DNA from: Candidatus Desulfaltia sp.
GTDB lineage: Bacteria > Desulfobacterota > Desulfobacteria > Desulfobacterales > ETH-SRB1
Reading direction: 5' to 3'
Length of the DNA stretch: 42,785 nt
NCBI GenBank assembly: GCA_030656555.1
Contig: JAUSPN010000033.1
Location: forward strand, 1 to 42,785
The translations under genes and the position numbers were made by a program. The notes beneath the pieces were generated by a model that was not told the origin of the DNA, searched no databases, and saw nothing but the letters and a program-made list of their open reading frames with translations. Below, piece by piece: positions 14,176 through 23,300 of the stretch. Position 1 is the first letter of the stretch. The number at the start of each line of letters is the position of its first letter.

Positions 14176-14913
14176 ATGTATAAGGAACGCGCTTATCGAA
14201 ATCTTGTGGCCCGGAATAATCTGGTTTCCTTTCGGGTAGCTGTAAAGGAGACAGATCTGTTTGTACATGCCGTAAAACATCTCGAGGATGTTACAAGGGA
14301 TCTGGTCCTTAAGCATAGAGGGTATATTGAAGCATATATACAGGAAAACCAGGAATTTGCAAAGACCCTCAATCCGTATCGTATAAACGGCCCCGCGCCG
14401 ATCATAATAAAAGACATGGCAACAGCCGGCGAAAAAACAGGCGTAGGCCCGATGGCTGCCGTTGCAGGCGCAATTGCCGAGCATGTAGGCAAAGATCTTT
14501 TATCATATACGGATGAGGTGGTTGTAGAAAACGGCGGGGATATTTTTATAAAAACCGATTCTCCTGTTACAGCCGGTATTTTTGCCGGACGATCACCTTT
14601 TAGCATGCATATTGGATTGCGTGTTGATCCAATGGGGAAACCTGTTTCAATTTGTACATCATCCGGCACAATAGGTCATTCATTAAGTATGGGAAAGGCT
14701 GATGCGGTTTGCGTTATATCGGAGTCCGCTTCCCTGGCTGATGCGGCTGCGACATCAATCGGCAACCATGTAGCATCAAAGACAGATATTCAAAAAGCAA
14801 TAGAGTTTGGAAAAAATATCGATGGGGTTACAGGACTTGTTATTATTATGGGTGATAGGATTGGGCTATATGGAAAGGTAGAGATAGTACCGCTAAAAGC
14901 AAAAAAAGGTTGA
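14176..14913 (+). CDS. UPF0280 family protein (ApbE-like fold)
   Basis: About 245 residues. The opening MYKERAYRNLVARNNLVSFRVAVKETDLFV, then GPMAAVAGAIAEHVG, VENGGDIFI and ICTSSGTIGHSLSMGKADAVCVISESASLADAAATSIGN, is the conserved core of the UPF0280 family. It has the ENGGD and TSSGTxGHS motifs of ApbE-type FMN transferases. The exact function is unknown, and a flavin- or thiamine-linked role has been suggested for relatives. The start is taken as ATG 14176. The GTG at 14164 lies in a GTGAACTGTGAAC repeat. No clear ribosome site is seen. It follows the dgt gene after a short repeat-filled spacer. Confidence 0.8.
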   Translation: MYKERAYRNLVARNNLVSFRVAVKETDLFVHAVKHLEDVTRDLVLKHRGYIEAYIQENQEFAKTLNPYRINGPAPIIIKDMATAGEKTGVGPMAAVAGAIAEHVGKDLLSYTDEVVVENGGDIFIKTDSPVTAGIFAGRSPFSMHIGLRVDPMGKPVSICTSSGTIGHSLSMGKADAVCVISESASLADAAATSIGNHVASKTDIQKAIEFGKNIDGVTGLVIIMGDRIGLYGKVEIVPLKAKKG

Positions 14914-15013
14914 GTTTCAGAATAAAAGTGTTAAGTGTTAGGTCTTAGGGATCCGGGAGTTAGTAGATCTAAACTATTGCGATCCAACTATTTGATTATA
15001 AAGGAGAAACAAT

Positions 15014-15379
15014 ATGAGAAATATCAAGATTATTTTATGGATAATTATTGTCGGGTTTATTGTTTTGCTTTTGTTTCAAAATCAGGAAATTATTCTTGCA
15101 AAACAGAGTTTTAAATTAGATCTGATGGTTGCAGATGAGTATCACAGTCCGGAAATGCCCAATGGAACCATATACTTTGTATGTTTATTGACAGGCTTCT
15201 TTATCGCCTTTTTTGCCGGTCTTGCAGACAGATTTAAATCCAAAAAGAAGATAAGAACCCTTAAAGCCGCCAATGCTTCACAACTTGAAGAAATATCGAC
15301 CCTAAAAAGTAAAGTAGAATTAATGCAAAGTGTTTCTGCCAGGCCAGTTCAAACAGTAGTGGAAGACGCAGAGGATTAA
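15014..15379 (+). CDS. LapA-like (DUF1049) small membrane protein
   Basis: 121 residues with two membrane helices (about 5-22 and 50-68) separated by a polar loop, then a charged coiled-coil-like tail (KIRTLKAANASQLEEISTLKSKVELM). The arrangement QNQE after helix 1 and GFFIAFFAGLADRFKSKKKIRTLK in helix 2 is that of LapA-domain proteins, which help regulate lipopolysaccharide assembly in enterobacteria. An AAAGGAG ribosome site precedes the ATG. The following spacer contains an inverted pair of GATTAGGG phrases. The function in this organism is inferred from family only. Confidence 0.78.
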   Translation: MRNIKIILWIIIVGFIVLLLFQNQEIILAKQSFKLDLMVADEYHSPEMPNGTIYFVCLLTGFFIAFFAGLADRFKSKKKIRTLKAANASQLEEISTLKSKVELMQSVSARPVQTVVEDAED

Positions 15380-15465
15380 TGATAGGGATTAGGGGTTAAT
15401 CCTCTAATCCTCTAATCCTATTAATTCGGGTAGCTCTTAACACCTTACACCGAACACATTTCTTT

Positions 15466-18090
15466 ATGCATCCTTTAAAAGCAACGCCTATGATAAAGCA
15501 GTATCTGTCCATTAAGGGCAAATACCCTGATGCAATTCTATTTTATCGGATGGGTGATTTTTATGAAATGTTTTTCGATGACGCCAAGCTTGCCTCCAGA
15601 ATACTTGAAATCACCTTAACCTCCAGAAACAAGAATGATGAATCTCCCATTCCCATGTGCGGCATACCTTTTCGGGCAGCCCAGGGTTATATTTCGCGTT
15701 TGATAGGGGCGGGCTGTAAGGTTGCAATATGTGATCAGGTTGAGGATCCGTCAACAGCAAAAGGGCTTGTAAAAAGGGAGGTCGTACGCGTCATAACCCC
15801 GGGCATGATTATTGACAATGAGCTTTTAGATGAAAAATCAAATAATTATGTCTTTGCCCTGTCCAAAAATAACGATGTTGCCGGAATTTCATATCTTGAT
15901 CTTTCAACAGGGACATTTCGTCTGTCAGAATCTACAGATTTGCGTTTTATTATTGATGAAATCCAGAGAGTCGCGCCAAGTGAAATTATTTTACCTGAAT
16001 CATCAAAAACCGACCGGTTTTTCTCACCAATAATGAACCTGCTGCCTGAAAAATCCATAACTTTTTTGGATGATAATGCATTTGAATATAAAAAAGGATA
16101 TGAAAGCCTTATTGATCAATTCAATACTATTTCTCTTAAGGGGTTTGGATGTGAAAACTTAAAGGCAGGCATAAAAGCGGCAGGTGCTTTAATATTTTAT
16201 GTCCGGGAAACCCAAAAACAAAAAATCGAACATATTAATACTGTTGAGACATATTCATTAACCAATAACCTTATAGTTGATGATTTAACATGCCGAAATC
16301 TCGAGCTAATTACAAATATCTTCTCCGGCAGTAAACAGGGGGCGCTTCTTGGAATAATAGACAGGACCATAACTTCCATGGGAGGAAGGCTGCTTAAAAG
16401 ATGGATCAGATATCCCCTTATTGATGATCGTGAAATCAGGTTAAGGCTTGATGCTGTTGAAGATGCAAAGAATAATATTCAGATTCGCAGAGATATCATG
16501 GAGAGTTTAAAATCTGTATATGATCTTGAACGTCTTGGCAGCAAGATTTCCATGGGATATTCAAACGCAAGGGATCTTTTTGCAATAAAGCGCTCCATAA
16601 ATAGTCTCCCGGATATATTTTCCAGCCTTTCACATCTTAAAGCAGAGCTTTTAAAGTGGAATGAGGATGTTGACAATTTATATAAACTGGCAGAGCTGAT
16701 CGAAAGGGCGATTCGAGAAGATGCGCCCCCAACGATTAACGAGGGCGGTATAATCAAACCGGATTTTAATCAAGAGCTCTCCGAACTTATTGAAATCAGC
16801 CGGCAGGGTAAAAGCTGGCTTGCAAAGCTGGAAGCACATGAAAAGAAAACTACAGGAATAACCTCACTTAAAGTCAGGTATAACAGGGTGTTTGGATACT
16901 ATATAGAGGTCCCCAAAGCACGCCTTGAGGCTGTTCCGGATCACTATATCCGGAAACAAACCCTGGTAAATGCCGAACGTTTTATTACCGATGAACTTAA
17001 AAAATATGAAGATGATATTTTAGGCGCACATGACAAGACAGCTTTGCTTGAGTATAAAATATTTAATGATATCAGGCAGGAAGTTATAAAAAACAACACA
17101 TCTATTCAAAAGATTGCCAAATTTTTAGCTGATCTGGATGTTTTGTGCGCTCTTGCCGAAGTTGCCGATCAAAATGGTTACAACAGGCCTGAAATTACAA
17201 CAGACGGGATTATTCTGTTTGAAGACGGACGTCATCCGGTAGTGGAAAAGATGATTTTGGGGGAACGTTTTGTTCCGAACAGCATTAAAATGGATAATGA
17301 TGAAAACCAGATGCTTATTATAACCGGCCCCAATATGGCAGGAAAATCTACGATTCTTCGGCAGGTGGCGCTTCTGGTTATCATGGCACAGATGGGTTCT
17401 TTTGTGCCCGCAAAAAAGGCTTCAATCAGCATTACAGACAGGATATTTACCAGGGTTGGAGCCTTGGACAACCTTTCTCAGGGCCAGAGTACCTTTATGG
17501 TGGAAATGCAGGAGACAGCTAATATTTTAAATAATGCAACCGGACAAAGTCTCGTTATTATGGATGAGATAGGCAGAGGCACAAGCACATTTGACGGTCT
17601 TAGCATTGCCTGGGCGGTTGCAGAATACCTTCATGATATAAAGGCCGGTGGTGTGAAAACCCTTTTTGCCACCCACTACCATGAGTTGACAGAGTTAGCC
17701 AAAACAAAAGAACGGGTAAAAAACTATAATATCGAGGTAACCGAATGGAATGATGAAATAATCTTTTTAAGAAAGCTGGTTGAAGGGAGTACTAATCGAA
17801 GCTACGGCATTCAGGTTGCCAGACTTGCAGGCATTCCAGACACAGTTATAAATCGGGCAAAAAAGATCCTTTTTAATATAGAAAACAGGGAGAGCAAATT
17901 AAACGAATCCCATCTTTTTCCAAATGCGAATAATTTTGTAAAAAAAGGGCAGGTCCAGTTAAATCTATTTCGCAGGCCGGAGTCTTTTGTAATAGAGAAG
18001 CTGCAAAAGCTTGACACATTAAAAATGACTCCGCTTGAAGCATTGAACTATTTGCATAAACTGCAAAAGGAATTAAATGTCAGGAATTGA
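15466..18090 (+). CDS. mutS: DNA mismatch repair protein MutS
   Basis: 874 residues, normal length. The mismatch-binding Phe-x-Glu lies at F32-E34 (MGDFYEMF) and is followed by the connector and lever domains. The ATPase has Walker A GPNMAGKST at 621-629, then the DNLSQGQSTFMVEM and VIMDEIGRGTSTFDG (Walker B) blocks and THYHELTEL. The C-terminal EALNYLHKLQKEL is the usual dimer tail. MutS binds base mismatches and small loops and recruits MutL. No mutL lies in the window. The start at ATG 15466 keeps the conserved N-terminus (TPMIKQYLSIK). The stop TGA immediately precedes a GATTAAGG repeat. Confidence 0.97.
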   Translation: MHPLKATPMIKQYLSIKGKYPDAILFYRMGDFYEMFFDDAKLASRILEITLTSRNKNDESPIPMCGIPFRAAQGYISRLIGAGCKVAICDQVEDPSTAKGLVKREVVRVITPGMIIDNELLDEKSNNYVFALSKNNDVAGISYLDLSTGTFRLSESTDLRFIIDEIQRVAPSEIILPESSKTDRFFSPIMNLLPEKSITFLDDNAFEYKKGYESLIDQFNTISLKGFGCENLKAGIKAAGALIFYVRETQKQKIEHINTVETYSLTNNLIVDDLTCRNLELITNIFSGSKQGALLGIIDRTITSMGGRLLKRWIRYPLIDDREIRLRLDAVEDAKNNIQIRRDIMESLKSVYDLERLGSKISMGYSNARDLFAIKRSINSLPDIFSSLSHLKAELLKWNEDVDNLYKLAELIERAIREDAPPTINEGGIIKPDFNQELSELIEISRQGKSWLAKLEAHEKKTTGITSLKVRYNRVFGYYIEVPKARLEAVPDHYIRKQTLVNAERFITDELKKYEDDILGAHDKTALLEYKIFNDIRQEVIKNNTSIQKIAKFLADLDVLCALAEVADQNGYNRPEITTDGIILFEDGRHPVVEKMILGERFVPNSIKMDNDENQMLIITGPNMAGKSTILRQVALLVIMAQMGSFVPAKKASISITDRIFTRVGALDNLSQGQSTFMVEMQETANILNNATGQSLVIMDEIGRGTSTFDGLSIAWAVAEYLHDIKAGGVKTLFATHYHELTELAKTKERVKNYNIEVTEWNDEIIFLRKLVEGSTNRSYGIQVARLAGIPDTVINRAKKILFNIENRESKLNESHLFPNANNFVKKGQVQLNLFRRPESFVIEKLQKLDTLKMTPLEALNYLHKLQKELNVRN

Positions 18091-18206
18091 GGGATTAAGG
18101 ATCGGCTCACGCAAAGGCGCTAAGGCGCTAAGATAGAGGAAATAGGATTGGAATGAACATCGAACATCGAACGTCCAACATCGAATGTTGAATGGAAAAA
18201 GCAGAA

Positions 18207-18376
18207 GAAACAGAAATCAGAGGTCAGATGCCAGAGGTCGGAAAAACAACAACCCTGAACCTTTGTTTCTCGTTTAGCATTTATTTTTTCATTCGATTTT
18301 AGAATAATTTGAGGAGCAAAGCGACATCATTATTCGATGTTCGACGTTCGATGTTCGATGTTGGACGTTCATCTTT
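18207..18376 (+). repeat. Dispersed ~150-bp repeat, copy 2
   Basis: Near-identical to 9504-9652 over its first ~130 bases. The 3' part has extra TTCGACG/TTCGATG units. Confidence 0.85.
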
Positions 18377-18462
18377 TAATATATTCGATATTCAGGTAGA
18401 GGCTTTAGGGATTAATTTTGGAGCTGAGCTAATTCGCGATGGTATTTCAAGAGTAGTCAATG

Positions 18463-18471
18463 TGTTATAAT
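18463..18471 (+). promoter_or_regulatory. Candidate extended -10 promoter for the amidase gene
   Basis: TGTTATAAT is a perfect TATAAT with the TG extension one base upstream. No good -35 is seen. It lies 42 bases before the TTG start at 18513. Confidence 0.4.
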
Positions 18472-18512
18472 TTTAAAATCTTTGCGCCTTTGCGTGAAAA
18501 GTGTGATAAAAT

Positions 18513-20117
18513 TTGATTAAAAAATCATTCATATTATTATATTTTCTTGTTTGCTGTGTCATTTTGATTATGCAGCCTGACATATCATCGGCTGTTATGG
18601 CAAGAGATAAGTATATTAAGGCTGAAGCCTGTTATAACAATCTTTGCAAAAACCCCGAAAAGCAAAAATACAGGCATAACTGGCTGAATTGCATAGAAAA
18701 ATTTCAAGCTGTTTACAAGCATGACCCTTCAGATCCGTGGGCTGCAGCAGGGCTTTATATGTCTGGAAAGCTTTATCAGGAGCTTTACAAAAGATCGTAT
18801 AAAAAATCGGACAAAAAGGAGGCCCTTGATTTATTTGAGCGTATTGTAAAACGTTTCCCGGAAAGCAGATATAAATATAAGGCCGGCCTGGCTATAAGAG
18901 CTCTTTCAATACCCGGGAATCAAATTAAAGAAACCACCAGTGACGACACTTCAAATCCGGAAAATCTTTCCATTATAACCGGTCTTCGATTCTGGTCCAA
19001 TCCAAACTATACCAGAATTGTTATCGACGCTGACAAGGAAACTTCATACGTTCACAGACTTCTTAGAAAAGACCCTTCAATCAAAAAGCCCCAGCGTCTG
19101 TATGTTGATTTAAAAAGCTCGATTTTAGAGAAAAACACGGAAAAGAGAATCCCTATTAACGACAATATGCTCAGCGATACGCGAGCCGGCCAGCATACAT
19201 CCGATTCGGTCAGGGTGGTTATAGATATAAAATCGTTTAAGACTTACAAAATCTTTTCATTGAAGAACCCATTCAGGATCGTCATAGATGTATGGGGGGA
19301 AGACACAAACGCAAAATATAAGGCAGACTCTAAGCTTATACCATCAAAACAGAATGAAAAACTTACTGCAAGCGCTCTGGCGAAGCAGTTGGCCCTTGGT
19401 GTTAACACAATTGTTATCGATTCCGGACACGGCGGCCGTGATTATGGAGCGCCGGGCTATTTAAGGGGTGTTCACGAAAGAAATGTGACGCTTAATATCG
19501 GGAAAAAACTTGCGAAAACAATTCGCGAAAACCTGGGTTGCAAAGTAATCATGACCCGCAATGGAAATAAATATCTTACACTTGAGGAGCGAACGGCGAT
19601 TGCAAATACAAAGAATGCGGATCTTTTTATATCCATTCACACAAATGCCGCCAGGGACAGAAGGGCTTTTGGTATCGAGACCTTTTTCTTAAACCTTGCC
19701 ACAGATGATGATGCCATATTGGTTGCCGCACGTGAAAACGCCACATCAACTAAGAATATCAGCGATCTGCAGACTATTTTAAGCGATCTTATGCAAAATG
19801 CCAAGATCAATGAATCGAGCCGTCTGGCATACCATGTCCAGGAGTCTATGTATGAACATATGAAAAAGAAATACAGCCAGATAAAGAATAAAGGGGTGAA
19901 ACAGGCGCCGTTTTATGTTCTCCTTGGAGCCCAGATGCCTTCCATACTGATAGAAACATCCTTTATAAGCAATCCCAGGGAATGCAAAAGATTAATCGAT
20001 TCAAAATACCAGGAACATTTATGCGATGCTATCGTAGAAGGTATCAAAAGCTACATCAAGGAGACGAATCCAACCGCTTTTTTAAAAACAGATACTGAAA
20101 AGGACTCAAAGGGGTAA
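18513..20117 (+). CDS. N-acetylmuramoyl-L-alanine amidase with AMIN domain
   Basis: 534 residues. A signal peptide (MIKKSFILLYFLVCCVILIMQPDISSA) leads into a short TPR-like helical region (about 30-130) with LDLFERIVKRFPESRYKYKAGLA. An AMIN domain follows (about 155-260; ITGLRFWSNPNYTRIVIDADK), and then the catalytic Amidase_3 domain with the zinc ligands in IDSGHGGRDYGAPG, VHERNVTLNIG and ISIHTNA and the catalytic glutamate in LIETSFISN. It cleaves the peptide stem from murein in the periplasm and is needed for cell separation (AmiC type). The start is TTG at 18513, the only one that keeps the signal peptide. Confidence 0.92.
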   Translation: MIKKSFILLYFLVCCVILIMQPDISSAVMARDKYIKAEACYNNLCKNPEKQKYRHNWLNCIEKFQAVYKHDPSDPWAAAGLYMSGKLYQELYKRSYKKSDKKEALDLFERIVKRFPESRYKYKAGLAIRALSIPGNQIKETTSDDTSNPENLSIITGLRFWSNPNYTRIVIDADKETSYVHRLLRKDPSIKKPQRLYVDLKSSILEKNTEKRIPINDNMLSDTRAGQHTSDSVRVVIDIKSFKTYKIFSLKNPFRIVIDVWGEDTNAKYKADSKLIPSKQNEKLTASALAKQLALGVNTIVIDSGHGGRDYGAPGYLRGVHERNVTLNIGKKLAKTIRENLGCKVIMTRNGNKYLTLEERTAIANTKNADLFISIHTNAARDRRAFGIETFFLNLATDDDAILVAARENATSTKNISDLQTILSDLMQNAKINESSRLAYHVQESMYEHMKKKYSQIKNKGVKQAPFYVLLGAQMPSILIETSFISNPRECKRLIDSKYQEHLCDAIVEGIKSYIKETNPTAFLKTDTEKDSKG

Positions 20118-20263
20118 ATGTTAGGATTAAGGGAATTAGCTTATTAGACTGTAGGCCGTTAGGAAGGGATTAAAGGTTTAAGGATTAAGGATTAAGGGAA
20201 TGGAGAACGAAAAACCCAAAAAAATAAGCTTTTTGTATTTATAGTTGAGCGAAGCGAATCCTT

Positions 20264-20307
20264 AACTTTAGGCACTTTAATATACTTTAGCTCACTTTAG
20301 GCACCTT
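20264..20307. repeat. CTTTAGGCA / CTTTAGCTCA tandem phrases
   Basis: Several 9-11 base units such as CTTTAGGCA and CTTTAGCTCA in a row. The same phrases recur at 31441-31481 (inverted), 31612-31657 and 33154-33173. The gap 20118-20352 also holds GGATTAAGG runs and no gene. Confidence 0.65.
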
Positions 20308-20352
20308 AATAATCTTAACACCTAACACTTAAGACATTTATGGGAGGTTATT

Positions 20353-21141
20353 ATGGAATATAAAAACATTGTATTCGAAGTAAAAGATGGCATTGCAATA
20401 ATTACATTCAACAGGCCTGAGGTATTAAATGCCTTAAACGATAATCTGCTTAATGAGCTGTCCCATGCTCTTGACAAAATCGCCGAAAATAAAGATATCA
20501 GGGTTCTTATCATTACCGGAGCCGGTGAAAAATCGTTTGTCGCAGGAGCCGATATCAAGGAGATAGCCACTTTTGACGCGCTGGATGCAAAATCGTTTGC
20601 TCAAACCGGTCAATCAACGATAAACAGATTTCAGGAATTGCCGATACCGGTTATTGCCGCAGTAAACGGCTTTGCCCTTGGGGGAGGATGCGAGATAGCA
20701 CTTGCGTGCGATTTTATTTATGCTTCTGAAAATGCACTGTTTGGCTTGCCTGAAGTTAATCTCGGGCTTATACCCGGCATGGGAGGTACACAAAGACTGC
20801 CGAGATTGATAGGAAAAAACATGGCTAAGGAAATGATATTTACCGGAAAGATAATTCCAGCGGCCGAAGCTGAAAAAATCGGAATAGTTAACAGGGTCTG
20901 TTCTCAAAAATCGCTTATGGAGGAAACCATCAAGGTTGCCGGAGTCATTGCTTCAAAAGGAAAGGTCTCTATCCGTGCAGCAAAACAGGCTATTGACATT
21001 GGAGCAAATGTCGATCTTTATTCAGGCTGCAAGATTGAAATTGATGCATTTGCTTTATGCATGGCCAGCGAGGACGCTAAAGAGGGAACGATTGCTTTTA
21101 TTGAAAAGAGAGAAGCAAATTTCAAGGGGAGTCTTAATTGA
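20353..21141 (+). CDS. Enoyl-CoA hydratase/crotonase family protein
   Basis: 262 residues, standard length for a crotonase. The oxyanion-hole and active-site blocks are SFVAGADIKEI, ALGGGCEIALACD (E114) and GLPEVNLGLIPGMGGTQRL (E134). The two glutamates line up with the catalytic pair of enoyl-CoA hydratases that add water across a 2,3-enoyl-CoA. It is probably used for short-chain acyl-CoA turnover (crotonyl-CoA or amino-acid-derived acyl-CoA). A GGGAGG ribosome site precedes the ATG. A two-hairpin terminator region follows before the next gene, so it is likely a separate unit. Confidence 0.92.
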   Translation: MEYKNIVFEVKDGIAIITFNRPEVLNALNDNLLNELSHALDKIAENKDIRVLIITGAGEKSFVAGADIKEIATFDALDAKSFAQTGQSTINRFQELPIPVIAAVNGFALGGGCEIALACDFIYASENALFGLPEVNLGLIPGMGGTQRLPRLIGKNMAKEMIFTGKIIPAAEAEKIGIVNRVCSQKSLMEETIKVAGVIASKGKVSIRAAKQAIDIGANVDLYSGCKIEIDAFALCMASEDAKEGTIAFIEKREANFKGSLN

Positions 21142-21345
21142 AACCTTGTTTTTTCTTGACACCTTTTTTTTGATCAGTTATAAATTAAAGACTTTATATA
21201 TAGATTAGGAAAAGGATGTATGATAGTTCAATTTTTCTACTTTAGCTATTTTAACTTGTATGGAAGATTCTTTTTCAGGGAGTCTATCCATGGGATGGCA
21301 AGGTAAGGGCTGGCAAGGTAAAAAATGCCAAACTTAATATAACAT

Positions 21346-21388
21346 AAAACCATGGGTAGATAAAACAAAACGGAACTCATGGTTTTTT
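21346..21388 (+). terminator. Putative Rho-independent terminator (first of a tandem pair)
   Basis: Arms AAAACCATG (21346-21354) and CATGGTTTT (21378-21386) with a 23-base loop, ending in six T. The gap 21142-21443 (302 bases) has no gene. Apart from the two hairpins I see only GGCAAGGTAA near-repeats at 21297-21320. Confidence 0.5.
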
Positions 21389-21425
21389 AAAAGGCTGTGA
21401 GTTTTACTCGCAGCCTTTTTTATTG
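21389..21425 (+). terminator. Strong Rho-independent terminator just upstream of paaK
   Basis: A 13-bp stem (21389-21401 with 21407-21419, one G-U pair), a 5-base loop, and a run of six T after the GC-rich part. It lies only about 20 bases before the paaK start, so it may act as an attenuator of paaK rather than only ending the crotonase transcript. Confidence 0.7.
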
Positions 21426-21443
21426 TTTGAAAGGAGTGTTGGA

Positions 21444-22745
21444 ATGATTCTCGATATAGGATTTGAAACCATGCCAAGGGAAGATCTGGAGGCAATCATA
21501 CTGCGACGGCTCAAGGCTACCATTAATCGTGTCTATGCAAATGTTCCTTTTTACAGGAAAAAGTTTGAAGAAAATCATATCATGCCCAAGGATATCAAGT
21601 CGTTAGAAGATTTAAAACAAATTCCTTTCACTACAAAAGCGGATTTGCGCGATAATTATCCCTTTGGAATGTTTGCGGTCCCCATGGATAATGTTGTGCG
21701 TATTCATGCCTCATCCGGAACAACCGGCCAACCTACCGCAGTCGGTTATACTGCAAGGGATATAAACACCTGGGCTGAGCTTATGGCCCGTGCTCTTGCC
21801 GCAGGCGGGGCAACTCGCGGAGACATTATTCATAATGCTTATGGATATGGTCTCTTTACCGGAGGCCTGGGTGTTCATTACGGCGCTGAAAAGCTTGGCG
21901 CTTCGGTTATTCCTGTTTCAGGCGGAAATACAAAAAGACAGATTATTATTATGAAAGATTTTGGCCCGACTATACTGGCGGCAACGCCTTCTTATACTCT
22001 TCATCTCGCAGAGGTGGCAGAAGAAATGGGTGTTTCTTTTCATGATTTAAAATTCAAATTCGGGATATTCGGCGCTGAACCATGGTCGGAAAATATGAGG
22101 CAGGAGATAGAACACAAACTCAATATAACTGCGGTAGATATTTACGGTTTGAGCGAGATTATGGGCCCGGGAGTTGCAATTGAATGCCATGAAGCAAAAA
22201 AAGGTCTCCATATCTTTGAAGATCACTTTATACCGGAGATTATCGATCCGGAAACAGAGGAAGTGCTTCCTTATGGTGAAACCGGAGAGCTTGTTTTTAC
22301 AACCATAACCAAGGAAGCTTTCCCTGTCATACGGTATAGAACTCGTGACATAACCTCACTCAATCCGGAGCCGTGTATATGCGGCCGGACACATATACGC
22401 ATGAACAGGGTCACCGGTCGTACTGACGATATGCTGATTATCCGCGGTGTCAATGTGTTTCCGTCGCAGATTGAAAGTGTTCTCATGGAAATGGATGAAG
22501 TTGAACCTTACTATCAGCTTGTTGTTGACAGAGAAGGCAATCTTGATACCCTCACGGTTCTGGTAGAGGTTGGAGAACGTCTTTTTTCTGACGAGGTAAA
22601 AGTCCTGCAGAACATGGAAAGGAAAATATCAAATAATATAAAAGAATATCTTGGCGTTTCCGCAAAAGTAAAATTGGTGGAACCAAAGGTGATTGCTCGC
22701 AGCCAGGGAAAAGCTGTGCGGGTGATTGACAATCGAAAGATATAA
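21444..22745 (+). CDS. paaK: Phenylacetate-CoA ligase-type AMP-forming enzyme
   Basis: 433 residues. Family blocks are [26 protein letters not shown], the ATP-binding [31 protein letters not shown] (adenylate-forming motif), [21 protein letters not shown] and the C-terminal [13 protein letters not shown]. The enzyme activates an aryl acid such as phenylacetate or indoleacetate to its CoA thioester. The start is ATG 21444, which has AAGGAG upstream. A TTG at 21423 lies within that leader. It forms a run with the ACT-domain gene and the Liv transporter, a grouping that fits oxidation of aromatic or branched amino acids through their 2-oxoacids. The true substrate is not shown. Confidence 0.93.
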   Translation: MILDIGFETMPREDLEAIILRRLKATINRVYANVPFYRKKFEENHIMPKDIKSLEDLKQIPFTTKADLRDNYPFGMFAVPMDNVVRIHASSGTTGQPTAVGYTARDINTWAELMARALAAGGATRGDIIHNAYGYGLFTGGLGVHYGAEKLGASVIPVSGGNTKRQIIIMKDFGPTILAATPSYTLHLAEVAEEMGVSFHDLKFKFGIFGAEPWSENMRQEIEHKLNITAVDIYGLSEIMGPGVAIECHEAKKGLHIFEDHFIPEIIDPETEEVLPYGETGELVFTTITKEAFPVIRYRTRDITSLNPEPCICGRTHIRMNRVTGRTDDMLIIRGVNVFPSQIESVLMEMDEVEPYYQLVVDREGNLDTLTVLVEVGERLFSDEVKVLQNMERKISNNIKEYLGVSAKVKLVEPKVIARSQGKAVRVIDNRKI

Positions 22746-22763
22746 GGAGAATGGGGGCAAGAT

Positions 22764-23195
22764 ATGCGGGCGGAACAAATTTCAGTATTTTTGGAAAACA
22801 AGGCTGGACGTTTGGCTGAAGTTGCAGCTATTCTTACAGAAGCGGATGTGAATATCAGGGCGCTGGCCCTGGCAGACACATCCGATTTTGGCGTGTTGCG
22901 ACTGATCGTAAATGACAATCAAAAGGCCATACAAGCATTAAAAAACCGTGGTTTTACCGTGAGCAAAACCGATGTTGTGGCAGTAGAAGTGGAAGACAGG
23001 CCTGGAGGCCTGAATCGAATACTCGATATTTTGCACCAGGCTGGAATTAACGTGGAGTATATGTATGCTTTTGTACAGCATAGCGGAAAAAATGCGGTAA
23101 TGATCTTTAAAATCGATGCGATCGATGAGGCCATAAAATTACTTCAAAAGAACAACGTAACAGTAATTGAGGGAAGCAAAGTGTATACGATGTAA
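22764..23195 (+). CDS. Double ACT-domain protein
   Basis: 143 residues made of two ACT domains in tandem (about 1-68 and 70-143). The first opens [32 protein letters not shown] and the second [30 protein letters not shown]. Each is the beta-alpha-beta-beta-alpha-beta fold that binds an amino acid at a dimer interface. No catalytic domain is attached, so a sensor or regulator of the neighbouring amino-acid genes is likely. It follows paaK by 18 bases. Confidence 0.88.
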   Translation: MRAEQISVFLENKAGRLAEVAAILTEADVNIRALALADTSDFGVLRLIVNDNQKAIQALKNRGFTVSKTDVVAVEVEDRPGGLNRILDILHQAGINVEYMYAFVQHSGKNAVMIFKIDAIDEAIKLLQKNNVTVIEGSKVYTM

Positions 23196-23222
23196 ATAAA
23201 GACATCAAATAGCTTTTAGCAG

Positions 23223-23258
23223 TTAGCCTTTAGCTAAGAGCTAACCGCTAAAGGCTAA
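23223..23258. repeat. Perfect 12-bp inverted repeat upstream of the Liv operon
   Basis: TTAGCCTTTAGC (23223-23234) and GCTAAAGGCTAA (23247-23258) are exactly complementary around a 12-base loop. It is not followed by a T-run. It could be an operator or transcript hairpin ahead of livK. It is built of the same GCTAAG-type phrases seen elsewhere in the window. Confidence 0.5.
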
Positions 23259-23300
23259 TCGCTCAACTTAGGTTAAAGGCAGAAACAAATGGAGGAAAAA

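Larger units (their letters stand above)
18107..18497. repeat. Repeat cluster bounded by a perfect 14-bp inverted repeat
   Basis: TCACGCAAAGGCGC at 18107-18120 is exactly inverted at 18484-18497. Between them lie a TCGAACATCGAAC array (18149-18195), the dispersed 150-bp repeat copy 2 (18207-18376) and TTCGATG units. The gap 18091-18512 has no gene that I can see, only these repeats and a candidate promoter at its 3' end. Confidence 0.6.
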
